From Ovis canadensis (Eukaryota > Chordata > Mammalia > Artiodactyla > Bovidae): a DNA stretch of 64,000 nt. Location of the stretch: assembly GCF_042477335.2 (NCBI RefSeq), contig NC_091263.1:73210501-73274500 (forward strand). Reading direction: 5' to 3'. The notes beneath the pieces are model-generated. The model was not told where the DNA came from and made no database searches. It worked only from the letters and a program-made list of their open reading frames with translations. Positions 42,672-52,088 of this stretch are shown here, piece after piece. Position 1 is the first letter of the stretch. The number at the start of each line of letters is the position of its first letter. A program made the translations under genes and the position numbers.

Positions 42672-42852
42672 GCCTTGTGGCTCAACTGATAAAGAATCCC
42701 CCAGCAATGTGGGAGACTTGGGTTCGATCCCTGGGTTGGGAAGATCCCCTAGAGAAGGGAAAGGCTACCCGCTCCAGTACTCTGGCCTGGAGAATTCCAG
42801 GGACTGTATGGAGTCACAAAGAGCTGGACATGACTGAGCAACTTCACTTTCA
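42672..42852 (+). mobile_element. Bov-tA/BOV-A2-type SINE, sense
   Basis: ccttgtggctcaactgataa, agaatcccccagcaatgtgg, gttcgatccctgggttggga, agatcccctagagaaggga, ggcctggagaattccaggga and gagctggacatgactgagca are diagnostic. The usual first bases (gggcttcc) are missing, so it is slightly 5'-truncated or has been eroded by the AT-rich tract. Confidence 0.94.
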
Positions 42853-43479
42853 ATGCATGTACGAAGTAGGTTTGGAGTTCCTGATTTGCAAATGAGGAAA
42901 CAGACTCTGATCCAAAGTGCCTCTGTGGGGAGAGGATGGACAGCGACCCTCCCGTCGTCACCGCGCGGCGACTCGCCTGCTGCTGCGCCCTGGCCTCCTC
43001 AGCGGCTCTCGACCCGCAGTGCATTCTGCCTCAGGACCCTGGCTCCAGGTCTCCCCTCTGCCTGGCTGCCTCTCCCCAGATCCTCCATCACACGGGTCTC
43101 AGCCCACGTGATCCCCCTCTGACCGCCCCCTCCCCGTGTGAGTGGGCTTCCCTTCTCTCTCCTCCCTCCCCCTCCCGCCTCTTGCTTTATTTCTCTCCTG
43201 ATCCTTCTTACCATGCGAAGTTGTAGCTGAGCGTGCTGACTCCCTGTCTCCTCCTTAGAGTGTAACCACAGCGTTTTCATGAATGAATGAGGGCAGATAC
43301 TTGGCCTTATTCACACTGGGTTGCCAGTCCCTGGGCCGTTGGAATGAGTGGGTGGGTGAATGAACGAGGGGACCCCACGGTTGAGCAGAGATTCGCCCCA
43401 GGATATGGCCGGCGACTGATAACCAGCCGTGCGCGGGGGCGGCTGCTCTGTGTGGTAAGCCCTCCTGGCACCCCGCGAC
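42853..43479. other. GC-rich interval, nothing recognised
   Basis: Short gaatgaatgagg and gtgggtgaatgaacgagg motifs at 43281 and 43352 are low-complexity. No exon recognised. Confidence 0.4.
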
Positions 43480-43620
43480 ATCGCTGTGATGATCCCATTT
43501 TACAGCAGCATGGGTCAAGTCTCCCAGCGAGAAGCGGCTTGCCCGGGGTCTCAGGGCCTTTGGGAGGCAGAGGCAATCTGGGAAACAGCCGGCCTGACTT
43601 CAGGGCGCCAGCTCCGTGCA
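43480..43620 (-). mobile_element. MIR SINE, antisense
   Basis: gatgatcccattttacagca, gcgagaagcggcttgcccgg, ggtctcagggcc and aggcagaggcaatctgg, then gccggcctgacttcagg follow the antisense core and 5' part. Confidence 0.7.
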
Positions 43621-43734
43621 CTCCGTGACTCGCACGTCTCCGGGTCAAAGACAGAGAGAAGCCGCCCCGGGAAGCAGCAGCGCGTGCATTTTAGCAACGG
43701 ATTTCCAGGTTTCGAGCGCTCTCCGCCTGCTGGG

Positions 43735-44100
43735 TGACTTTGCAGCGAGGGCGCCGTGGGGCGGCCGCGCCTGATGCTGCGGTTGCCATGGCGACGAGCG
43801 CCTCGGCGATTGGTCCAGCTCGGCCCGCACTACGTTGCTCCCGGGGCGCGGGGGGAGCCTCTGCGCCGGCCCCTCCTCCGGATGCTGTCGCCCCCCCCTC
43901 CCCCGGCCAGCGCTCCCCAACCCCCGCGCCCCGCCACCCCGGATGTGCGGCAGGGCCCAAGCCCGAGGTGTTCGCAGGAGGCCAGGCGATCATGGTGACC
44001 CGACGTCCTCGCAGGCTCCCGGGCACCACGTGAGCCCTGCGTGCCTGGGTCCTTCGGAGCCCGCGACTGCCACCCCCTGCTCCTGCCCCAGCCTCCGCGG
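43735..44100. promoter_or_regulatory. CpG island, candidate promoter
   Basis: I count about 42 CpG in 43741-44100, over 11 per 100 bp, far above the surrounding DNA. It holds an RFX X-box-like palindrome (43782-43795), an inverted CCAAT box (cgattggtcc, 43807-43816), several GC boxes (ggggcgcgggg, 43843) and no TATA box, as in broad bidirectional promoters. The 99-codon plus frame 43734-44033 and the minus frame 43691-44242 both span it and neither is recognised. A donor-like cac|gtgagc lies at 44029. Direction of transcription is undetermined. Confidence 0.7.
43782..43795. promoter_or_regulatory. RFX X-box-like palindrome
   Basis: gttgccatggcgac differs at one base from the symmetrical X-box gttgccatggcaac bound by RFX factors. 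It lies 13 bp before an inverted CCAAT box in a CpG island, a common promoter arrangement for ciliary and some immune genes. The site is visible; binding is inference. Confidence 0.55.
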
Positions 44101-44999
44101 AGGAGTGCGCCACCCCCGGGAATGTGACTCGCCCGCGATTTAATTTTCTTCCCTTCCACTTCTCGCCTGAGCATCGCCCTGCTCCTCTAACCACATAGAG
44201 CCTTCCCAGCTGGAGAGGGAGAGAGAAGGGAAAACCGCCCACCCCCTCCAGACAGGATGGCGTGCGGAAGACGCCATTTGTGAGTGTTTGTGGCGGGCTT
44301 ATGCCTGGGACTTGAGGTCAGAAGGGCCGCAGCCCAGCTGGGAGCTGGGGGCCAGGCCCTCTGGGGGGAGGGCGTTTTGCCGTGCAGGTGGCTTGCAGAG
44401 GGAGCTGGCCACCAGACATAGATGCCAGCATCTGTCCCCTGCAGTGTATGTGTTTGTCGGTGGTCATGATGTGGGGGGGGGGAGGGGAGGCTGTTAGCAG
44501 GACTCTGTTGGGCTGTGAAATTCCCTGTCTCTGAGGGCTGATCACCCCCCAAATCTACGTATGGGGTCCCCAGACCTGCTGGTACCGTGCTGGCGTCTGG
44601 TTCAGTCCCCCTCTGTCCATTTGGAAATGGCTTCTCGTGCCCGGCTCTGCCGTGATCAGCCCTTCAGCCGTGGCTGATGCAAGGTTGGCAGGAAGGTCAG
44701 GGTGGGACAGGATGCCGTGCCCTCCAGGGACGGGCGAAGGTCCAGCCTGCCCTCCCGAGCGGGGATCGCCAGTGTCACTCCGTAACACCCAGGTGTGCCG
44801 TGGGCCAGCGGCAGAGCACCTGTCTGCTGGGCCCCGGGCCCAGAGTCCGAGAACGTCTGGACGGGCCGGTGACATCACGGGTCCGGGTATTTATGGAAAG
44901 CCGAGCCCGCGCCTCCTGGGACGCTGGATGAGGATGCCAGCTTCCTTCGCAGCTCCCTGGGGCTCTACGGCGTTCTGGGTTCAGCAGCTGGGTCTCTGT
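44101..44999. other. GC-rich interval downstream of the CpG island
   Basis: atggcgt (44257-44263) and acgccat (44271-44277) form an inverted pair of YY1-like cores with a 7-bp spacer. A ten-G run lies at 44473-44482. Near 44869-44900, ggtgacatcacgggtccggg and tatttatggaaagcc could be a CRE half-site and weak TATA element. No gene recognised. Confidence 0.35.
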
Positions 45000-45007
45000 C
45001 CTTGCAG

Positions 45008-45071
45008 GACCCCTCCTCTGGGACTGGGGACCATGAGTCTCCTCCTGCTGTGGGCACTTGGGGGCTGTGCA
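45008..45071 (+). other. Possible small exon with a signal-peptide-like start (speculative)
   Basis: A good acceptor (tctctgtccttgcag|g, AG at 45006-45007) precedes an ATG at 45033 in a ggggaccatgag context. It is followed by 13 codons reading MSLLLLWALGGCA and a donor-like gtgagg at 45072, phase 0. The peptide looks like a short hydrophobic leader. It is 13 codons only, with no recognised next exon, so chance is more likely than a gene. Confidence 0.15.
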
Positions 45072-45679
45072 GTGAGGTCAGAGGGCAGAGCTGGGCCCTC
45101 AGGCTGGGCTCAGTCCCCAGGACTCGAAAGCCTGGGTAGGGGGAGGTCCTGGAGCATCATGTGGGGGGACCCCTGGGGGTGCTTCAAGGCCTCGGACCCC
45201 CCTACACCTTGACGAGGGTCCCTGGAGCCCAAGCGAAGCAGCGCCCACTGGTCTCCCCCCGGGCCAGACAGCCCACTCGCTGGAAGAGCTGGACGAGAGG
45301 AGGCGTCGCTCCTGCCGCTGGTGCTGCCAGCAGGCCCAGGTGGGGCCCCGGGGTGAGGAAGGCGCCGGGCTCCGTGGTTTGCTGTGACGTTCCTTTGCCC
45401 TTTAAGTGGAGAAGCCCACGGCTTGGTTTGTTGATGGGAGCCGATCACTCCGGGTTCTCACTCCCTGCCCCTGCTTTTTTTTGGGGGGGGAAACAAATAA
45501 TAAATCCTTCCCCAGCATGGAACCTCCGCTATCGCTGGGAACAGGCCACCCCCTGACCCCTGAGACACTCCTGCCTCCTTTGCCTAGGCCCGGGAGCCTG
45601 AGGTCAGAGACGTTCTCTGGTCTCAGGGGCTGTGAAACTCTGGGGGAGGGAGGTCTCCGAGGTGGAATCTGTGCAGCAG
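45072..45679. other. GC-rich interval with a T8G8 homopolymer junction
   Basis: T8 (45475-45482) is joined directly to G8 (45483-45490), then aaacaaataataaatcc. The rest has no recognised repeat or exon. Confidence 0.4.
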
Positions 45680-45740
45680 CCTCTGGACTCCCATTCTAGA
45701 GATGGGACAACTGAGGCTAACAAATCCCCAGGAAACTGGG
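45680..45740 (-). mobile_element. MIR scrap, antisense
   Basis: actcccattctagagatggg and acaactgaggctaacaaatc match the antisense core (atccccattttacagatggg, aaactgaggctcag). Confidence 0.5.
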
Positions 45741-45787
45741 AGTGCCCCAGCTCGAGGTGTGTGTGGGGGTGGGGGGTGCTTTTCAGC

Positions 45788-45935
45788 CCAGCTCTGCATT
45801 AGAATCACTGGGGAAAGCTTTAAAACTCCCGTGTCTGGGTCCCACCTGAGATCCTGGCTTCTGGGTCCTGGGAGGGCTGCAGCCTCAGGAACGTTGTGGT
45901 TCTCCCCACGCGATTTCGATGCTCAGCTGCTGGTG
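45788..45935. mobile_element. MER5-like hAT-Charlie DNA transposon relic
   Basis: ctgcattagaatcactgggg, aaagctttaaaactcccgtg, tctgggtcccacctgagatc and, towards the other end, ctccccacgcgatttcgatg-ctcagctg resemble the MER5 non-autonomous family. Because the family ends mirror each other, I leave the strand open. Confidence 0.6.
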
Positions 45936-46539
45936 ACGTTCGCGGATGTGGCCTCTTTCCTTGGCACCGCTGCGGGTCCTGCCCGATTGTGATTTCTGAG
46001 CACGCGGCTGCCATTCCAGTTCCAGGACCCCTCCCCGGTACCAGTGCAGACTCGCTCTGTCTGCTGGGAGCCCAAGAGCCTGCACTGGAATACACAGCCT
46101 CCAGTAGGGCCCACCGACCACGCCTGTCTCCCCCACTCGCCTGGGAGGGGGCTGGACTGTGGGGAGGGCAGGTCGGGTTCCCCCCACTGTGGGCCCTTCC
46201 TCACCGCCCTGGCTTTCAAGCTCCCACAGTTTGGCAGCAGGACACCCAGGCTTCCCCCACGTGCCGCCCCCAAGCCCATGGGCACCAGAGATTACACAGA
46301 CTGGGGAGGGGGTGGCCGAAGTCGGGGGGGCCTGTTTTGCAGAAAGGCTTGCGGACCAGAACCAGGCCTCTCCTGGCACCTGCGGTGCAGTCCCTGGGCT
46401 TGCAGCGTGGGGGATAGGATGTCTCTAGACGCTTGACTGCCAGGGCCTGGAGGCCCCAGCCCAGGACCACCGCAGCCACCGTCAGAGCTGCGCTGTTTGG
46501 CTTCGTGGCTTCTCACACCCCTCGCCTCCGTGGTTCTCA
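45936..46539. other. GC-rich interval, nothing recognised
   Basis: Frames 45896-46417 (+) and 45885-46379 (-) overlap; no motif or repeat. Confidence 0.45.
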
Positions 46540-46620
46540 CCCGTGCTGTGAAATGATCCCATTTTACAGAGGAGGAGACTGAGGCCAGAGAAGGGTAGAC
46601 CACTAGACTGAGGTCTCATG
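46540..46620 (-). mobile_element. MIR fragment, antisense
   Basis: gtgaaatgatcccattttac, agaggaggagactgaggcca and gagaagggtagaccactaga form a clear antisense MIR core. Confidence 0.75.
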
Positions 46621-46894
46621 GCGGCCTCTAGCCCCGTGCTCGGCGGTATGTCTCTCCCCCAGTGCGCTGCACACACGGCCGGCCTGGACAGACTTGCTGC
46701 AGGCGGAGCCCTGCCCCCAGCCCCCCCGGCCCCTTCCCCACCTCCCCATCCTGCGGCCTCTTCCCCTCCACCCCCTGGGCCCTAAAGAGAGCTTGGGCAT
46801 CCAGACTCTGTCGTCGTTGAGAGGGGGCAGGTTCCCACCCGGGAGCTCCGGCAGCCGGAGCCAGCCCTGAGTAGACCGGACGGTGGATGACGCA

Positions 46895-47060
46895 GTGAGC
46901 AGGAGATTCATTAATGAAATGGGAAAATCGTGACGCCTCCAGGATCAGCTCCTTAATCAACTTTGCTAGCAACCAAGGCCAGGCCTACACGGAAAGCTTA
47001 ATTAACAGTGTCTTAATTAAGGTCGGCCCCCTCCCGACTGTAACTACACTTACACGGCAC
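46895..47060. promoter_or_regulatory. AT-rich island with repeated TTAATTAA sites, candidate enhancer
   Basis: Holds the 12-bp palindrome ttcattaatgaa (46907-46918), ccttaatcaactttgc (46951), and two copies of cttaattaa with ttaattaa at 46998-47005 and 47013-47020, 15 bp apart. It also has tgctagcaaccaagg. Flanks are GC-rich and no repeat was recognised. Regular spacing of paired homeodomain cores suggests a cooperative binding element; that is inference. Confidence 0.45.
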
Positions 47061-47369
47061 GTCACTTCCTGCTCCGTGAACACAGGACGTCGGGCTGCAG
47101 GAGTTTGCAGTGGGCGTGCGAGACCCTCGGGGCTGCTGGGGAGCGGCGGCAATCGTTTGTAATTCACCCATCCGCTCGCTCACTCAGTCATTCACTCTGC
47201 CCGGAGCCACCGACTCTAGACGGCAGGTGCCACCCTAAAAACATTCCCCAGCGCCTTCCCCACCCAGCACTGTCTCTGTCCGAGCCACACCGCGTCCCCC
47301 TGACAGGCTGATTGGGCCATTCTGGCCGCTGGAGTGTCAGCTGCGCCAGGGCAGAGGGGCTGACCGTGT
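47061..47369. other. GC-rich spacer
   Basis: Nothing recognised apart from a faint cattcactctgcc near 47190. Confidence 0.4.
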
Positions 47370-47770
47370 GTTAGCTGTTGCGTGTCCGGCACCTTGAAAA
47401 GTACTGCGTGTATAGTGATTGCTCAGTCAGGCGTTGTTGATTAATGAATGATGGGTCCTGTGCCCGGCACTGCCCTAAGCTCAGGGGTACAGGTGCATTG
47501 TATACTCTCTGCGACCCCGTGGACTGTAGCCCGCCAGGCTCCTCTGTCCGTGGGCTTCTCCAGGCAAGAACACTGGAGTGCGTTGCCATGCCCTCCCCCA
47601 GGGGATCTTCCCGACCCAGGGATCGAACCCGGGTCTCTTGTGTCCCCTGTGTCGGCCGCCAGGTTCTTTACCACTGAGCCACCTGGGAAGCAAGAGGGTA
47701 CAGAGCCCAGTGAGACGTAGCTTCTGGGATCCTGTAGGCCGTGAACAGATGGTGTGAGTGCAGTGCCGCG
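47370..47770 (-). mobile_element. L2 end, antisense, split by a SINE
   Basis: Left part (47370-47492): ttgctcagtcaggcgttgtt, gattaatgaatgatgggtcc, gtgcccggcactgccctaag. Right part (47691-47770): gggtacagagcccagtgaga. These are continuous in the antisense L2 end (gtgccaggcactgttctaag, ggggatacagcagtgaac). The SINE at 47493-47690 interrupts it. Confidence 0.65.
47493..47690 (-). mobile_element. Bov-tA-type SINE, antisense, nested in L2
   Basis: ctgcgaccccgtggactgta, cttctccaggcaagaacact, ggatcttcccgacccaggga, tcgaacccgggtctcttgtg and accactgagccacctgggaa are diagnostic. The target-site duplication is ggggtacag (47484-47492) and gagggtacag (ending 47703), inside L2 sequence. Confidence 0.95.
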
Positions 47771-47879
47771 GGCCCGGCAGGACGACAGCCCAGAGACGGG
47801 GAGGGTTCCCACGCCCCACAGCAGGCCGGAGGCTGAAGTGGGTGCCGGCTGATCAGGGAGGGGAGGGTGCTCTGCTGCG

Positions 47880-48010
47880 CGGGCCTCGGGCCTAGGGTTG
47901 CAAGCACTCTGCAGGCCTCGCTCACTGACCTGCACGGTGACCCTGGGGGTGGAGCTGTCGCTGTCCCCTCTGTACAGATGGTGCAGCTGAGTCACTGACT
48001 AACCCCGGGA
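47880..48010 (-). mobile_element. MIR SINE, antisense
   Basis: gttgcaagcactctgcaggc, ctgacctgcacggtgaccct, gtcccctctgtacagatggt and gcagctgagtcactgacta follow the antisense MIR (aagcgctttac, acaaccct, tccccattttacagatg, aaactgag). Confidence 0.6.
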
Positions 48011-49467
48011 GGGGTGGCGCTGGGGGTTGGACCCCGACGGGTGGCCCCAGAGCCGCGCTCTGTGATGCTCCGACGGCTTTACTGAAAGTGGTGGTGTCTG
48101 GCCCACGCCCCACGCCCCGAGTGTGAGCGAGAGGACGTGAGAGGTAAGACCAGAGGTGCTGGCGGCGCCGGGACAGGAGGCCTCTGGCCCCCAGGAGGGG
48201 CTCCCCTTGTGGGCAGGGGCCATGGGACCCACAGAGGCTTCTGATCCGCAGTGGGGGCTGCGGTTCCCGCACCGGACCATGGAGGGAAGTTGGGGGTGGG
48301 CAGGGATCTCTGCTGTCCTTTCCGGCGCCCGCGCCCCAGAGGGTGGCAGGTTCCCAGCCCAGGCCTTCAGGAGCCACTCCTGCCGGTCTGCTCGGGGCCT
48401 GGCCAGGGGCCAGGGTGGCCCCGGGGAGGCTCCAGGCTGTGGTCTGCAGGCAGCTCCATGCCCAGGTAGGAGAGACCTTTCCCCTCCCCACCTCTCATCT
48501 GACTCCAACCTCCAGTCAGGTCTGGGACCCGGAGGCCTGCACAGGACCCCTGGCTGGCTGGCCTCGGGGGACACACCCAGCCAGGGCCGGGCTGGGGGGC
48601 GTCCTGGCTGGCGGCCCTTCGCGGGGCACTCTTCTGCTGCCTCCTGCCCGCCCCCACGTGCTCTCCCGAAGCTGGAGCAGACCGCGGCTCCAGTGCTCAC
48701 CCAGGGCACTGAGGGCCCCTCGTGTGGCAGGGGAGGGACCTGCGGGCTCACTTGGTTTTGCCTCCTCCTGCCGGGGCCTGAGAGGCCTTGGCCAGTGCTC
48801 AGCGCCCTCCCGGCGCCCGCGAGGCCTGCTGCTTTTCCCAGGGCCCAAGTCCACCCCTTGCCCCGCCCCCCAGCTGCTCACTGGCTCCTGCTCTCTCTCC
48901 CCTCCGTCCACCCAAGCCCCGGAGTCTCCGAGGCCCTGACCCTCCCTGGAGCTGGCCAAGCAGGACTCGGACGCTGCCCTCCAGCTCTACCCCGGCCCAC
49001 TGAGTTACGCTGGGCCAGCCTCCTGCCCTCTCTGGACCTGTGGCTTCCTCTGAATCCGGAGCGGCAGGGTCAGCTCCGGACAGTGCGGGCTGGGCAGACT
49101 CACACGGGAGGCTGAGGCGAGGGGCCGGAGCTAGCAGAAGTCGGCGCTGGGCTTCGGACGTTCCAGCTCTTTCACACACGCCCCATCCCATGCACGGCTT
49201 GTGGCCCCGGGGCTCGTCGTCCCCCGGACGCACAGCAGATACGCGGAGTCCTGCCTGCCCTGTGGGGTGCACCCATGCTGGCCCCCTGCCAGGGGGTGCC
49301 CTTTCTCCCCACCCCTCGGACCCCAAGATCCAGTCATGCCCCTCTCTCGACTGCCCAGGGGAGCCCTGGGCCCTGGCCCTCCCTTCTGCACAGTGTAGTC
49401 CCTCTGTCGGCTCCCGTGGCCTGGGAGCCTTCCAGGCGAGGCCCGGCCTCTGTTTGCCGGCATCTGT
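48011..49467. other. GC-rich interval, large but motif-free open frames
   Basis: Frames 48156-49115 (+, 319 codons), 48799-49518 (-, 239) and 47999-48751 (-, 250) overlap each other. They are Pro/Gly/Ala/Ser/Arg-rich with no domain. A weak sense MIR-like text occurs near 49005-49060 (ctgccctctctggacctgtg). No exon supported. Confidence 0.45.
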
Positions 49468-50225
49468 TGTAAAACTGTGGCGACACACACGTAAGAGAAG
49501 GCTGGCTGGTGCAGCCATCTCTGAGCGTGCAGCTCAGGGCAGCAGGCACGCTGACAGTGTTTCGCGGCCGTCTCCACCGTCCGTCCCCAACACCTGCTCA
49601 TCCTCCCAGACCGGGACTCGGTCCCCGTTAAGCACTCCCTCCCCTTCCCTTCCCCGACCCCGGGCACCCACCATCCTTCTCCCTGTATCTGGGATTCAGC
49701 CGCCCTGAGGACGCGTGTAAGCAGGATCCTGTAGCGTCTGTCTTTCTCTGGCTTACTTTGCTGAGCACGTTTTCAAGGCTCATCCGTGTTTGCAGCCTTT
49801 GTCAGGACTCCCTTCCTTTTAAGGCTGAAATATTCCATCGTGTGTCTGGACCGCACTTTGCTGACCCGTTCGTCTGACTCTGGACACCTGTTTCCTTCCG
49901 CCTTTTGGCTGCTGTGAATAGCGCTGGTGTGGACGTGGGGACGCCAGGGCCTCCTTGGGACCCTGCCCTCAGCTCCTCTGTGTGTGTGCCCAGAAGTGGA
50001 ATTCCCGGATCCTCTAGAAACTGCTGAACTTTTCTGGGGGAACCTCCTTGCTGTTTTTCCACCGCAGCTGCACCGTCTCACATTCCCACCAACACTGCAC
50101 ACGGGTTCGTTTCTCCACATCTTTGCGCACACTTGCCGTTTTGATTTTTGGTTGTTCGTTTTTGTAATAGGAATTCTCGCCGTGTGAAGTAGCACCTCGG
50201 GGAGCTTTTGATTTACTCCTTCTTG
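49468..50225 (-). mobile_element. L1 LINE 3' end, antisense
   Basis: gtaaaactgtggcgacacac, ccccgttaagcactccctcc (49621), ggcttactttgctgagcacg (49749), ccttttaaggctgaaatatt (49814), gctgctgtgaatagcgctgg (49908), cccagaagtggaattcccgg (49990) and cacattcccaccaacactgc (50078) keep L1 order on the minus strand. 5'-truncated near gaagtagcacc; no frame left. Confidence 0.85.
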
Positions 50226-50459
50226 AGTAAAGGCAGCTGTGGGTGGTGAGGTTCAGCCTCCTTCTCTGCCGTTGGGCCACGCGGCCCCGAGGACCCCCGA
50301 CGTTGACTGGGGGGCCTGGGCCCGCTGGACGCCTGCCGATGCCTCTGCTGCCTCTGTGGGAGCTTCTGTCGCAGATCAGGGTGGGTAGGAGGGATGCGGG
50401 GCTCAGGCCTCTCCACCCAGAGCCCAGTCCTCCAGCTCATCAGAAGCCCAGGGCGTTGG
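50226..50459. other. GC-rich spacer
   Basis: Nothing recognised. Confidence 0.4.
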
Positions 50460-50505
50460 GTCCTTGGGGGTGCCTGGCACACAGTACGTGCTCAGAAATT
50501 TTAAA
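50460..50505 (+). mobile_element. L2/MIR 3' terminus, sense
   Basis: gggtgcctggcacacagtac and gtgctcagaaattttaaat match the shared 3' end of L2 and MIR (agtgcctggcacatagtagg, tgctcaataaat). Too short to tell the two apart. Confidence 0.6.
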
Positions 50506-51759
50506 TCACGCCGGTAATCCCTGCTTCCATCTTTTCTGCCCGTTCCTCGTCTATCCGTGTAACCGAGAGGCGACTCCCTGGCATGGTGCAGCAACGCCTG
50601 CACATGCTGCAAGGTCAGCCCCCCTCCGGGTCCTCGGCCCCCAGGCCCCCGCTGTGTCCGGCTTCGTGGGGTCTCTCTGGGGAAGTGCTGTGCGCGGATG
50701 GAAGCACTGCAGGACTGAAGAGGCTCAACCACCCGGCCGGGTACACCGAGCGGAGGTTCCGGTCTCGGCCTTGCAGTTCCGGATTCGGGGCCCCCGAGGG
50801 GGTGGGGTAACCATCCAGCCCGTGAAGGAGGCGACATTCTCCCTCTGGTGGGAGACCCTGACCGGTGGCTGGCAGAGTGGCCTCCATGGAGGAAGCAAAG
50901 CTGCAGCAGGAGCAGGGACATGGGAAAGACTGGCCCTGGGCACCCAGGGTTCCGATCCCACAGGCCTCCCAGCCGCCCGTGTGTCCTGGGCCAGCCGGCC
51001 ACCCAGATCAGTTGCATCGGTACCGTTGTGAGCTCCTGTCCAGCATGGGGCCTCGGCTGCGCCCTGGGGACAGTGACCCTGCCCAGAAGGAGGCGGACGC
51101 AGGTGGAGCCGCCACCATGGGGTGGACGGTGTGCCCTGGGCTTTCAGCAGGGGCCGCTGGACACGTGGGTGGCCTTCAGGGCAGACACGGGGAGAGGCGT
51201 CTGACCAGCGGGCTGGGGAAGCCCACTCCCTACAGTGTGGGGGCTGGGCCTGCAGGGCCGAGGCCCAGAGGCTTTCCCCAGAACCTCGGGGAAGTGCCCT
51301 GGGCCCAGCCCTCACTCCACGAGACGCCTCCACCATTGGACACATTCCCGTGGCCATCACGTCACGTCCAGCGGCTTTTCCAGGAACGCGTCTGCTCTCC
51401 TCACAGTCGCAGGAAGATCAGACGCTGATACCTCCGGAGCTCTGCCAAGAGCTGCCACCGTGCGGAGCCTCGAGACACCGAGGGCAGCGTCCCTCGTGGC
51501 CCCCGGGTGGGGAGCCAGGCCGTGTGTCCACCTGGGATCCTAGCGGCTGTCACCTTGGGGGCGGGAGACTGGCCTCGTCCCCGAGCACCCACCACAGGCG
51601 GGCCGGCTACCTCATCGTGACCTGCTGCCCTGTCCCCTCTATGCTGCCACAGCTGAGGCCGTCTGTTGACTTTTGTCTCATAACGTGTGTGGAGAGAGAC
51701 GATGTGGGTTACGGACCTCGTTTCAGACCAGAGAGCCGCAGCGCAGGTGTGGGTGCTAA
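50506..51759. other. GC-rich interval, nothing recognised
   Basis: Frames 50243-51031 and 51122-51784 (+) overlap minus frames of about 200 codons. No motif or splice structure supports a gene. Confidence 0.45.
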
Positions 51760-52088
51760 AGATGGGGGCAGACGAGGACTCTGAGGGGATGGAATCGCTG
51801 TGCATTTTCTCGTGAGCCCGCACATCAAAGTGCATGGAACTAAGTACACGCGCGATCGTGCGCAGGCGCGCGCACACACACACGCACGCGTGGGTGTGGC
51901 ACAGGAAGTCGTCTAAGATGGACGGTAGTGTCAGCGTCGTGATGGAGACGTTGTCCTGGATTCTGCAGGGACGTTACCTTCGGGGAAAATAGGGCAAAGT
52001 GCAGACAGCCTCCTTCTGGGCTGTTTTTAACAACTACCGGTGGATCTACAATTAATCTCAAAATTAAAAGTTTAACTGAAAACGAAGG
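51760..52088 (+). mobile_element. L1 3' UTR, sense
   Basis: acatcaaagtgcatggaact and aagtacacg precede a CA/CG tract, then gtgtcagcgtcgtgatggag, attctgcagggacgttacct, gttttt-aacaactaccgg and atctacaattaatctcaaa with attaaaagttt at the end. This is the old L1 3' end whose own consensus has a CA run in this place. Confidence 0.75.
51866..51892. repeat. Alternating CG/CA tract (Z-DNA-prone)
   Basis: About 27 bp of strictly alternating purine-pyrimidine DNA (gcgcgcgcacacacacacgc, then acgcgtg), preceded by tacacgcgcgatcgtgcgca, which also nearly alternates. Lies in the L1 3' UTR. Confidence 0.8.

Noticed and set aside
43260..43375. gaatgaatgagg repeats as an L2 terminus
   Set aside because: Only the short GAATGA motif matches; adjoining sequence does not continue as L2.
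48156..49115. 319-codon plus-strand open frame
   Set aside because: Overlaps equally long minus frames (47999-48751, 48799-49518); low-complexity composition, no motif.
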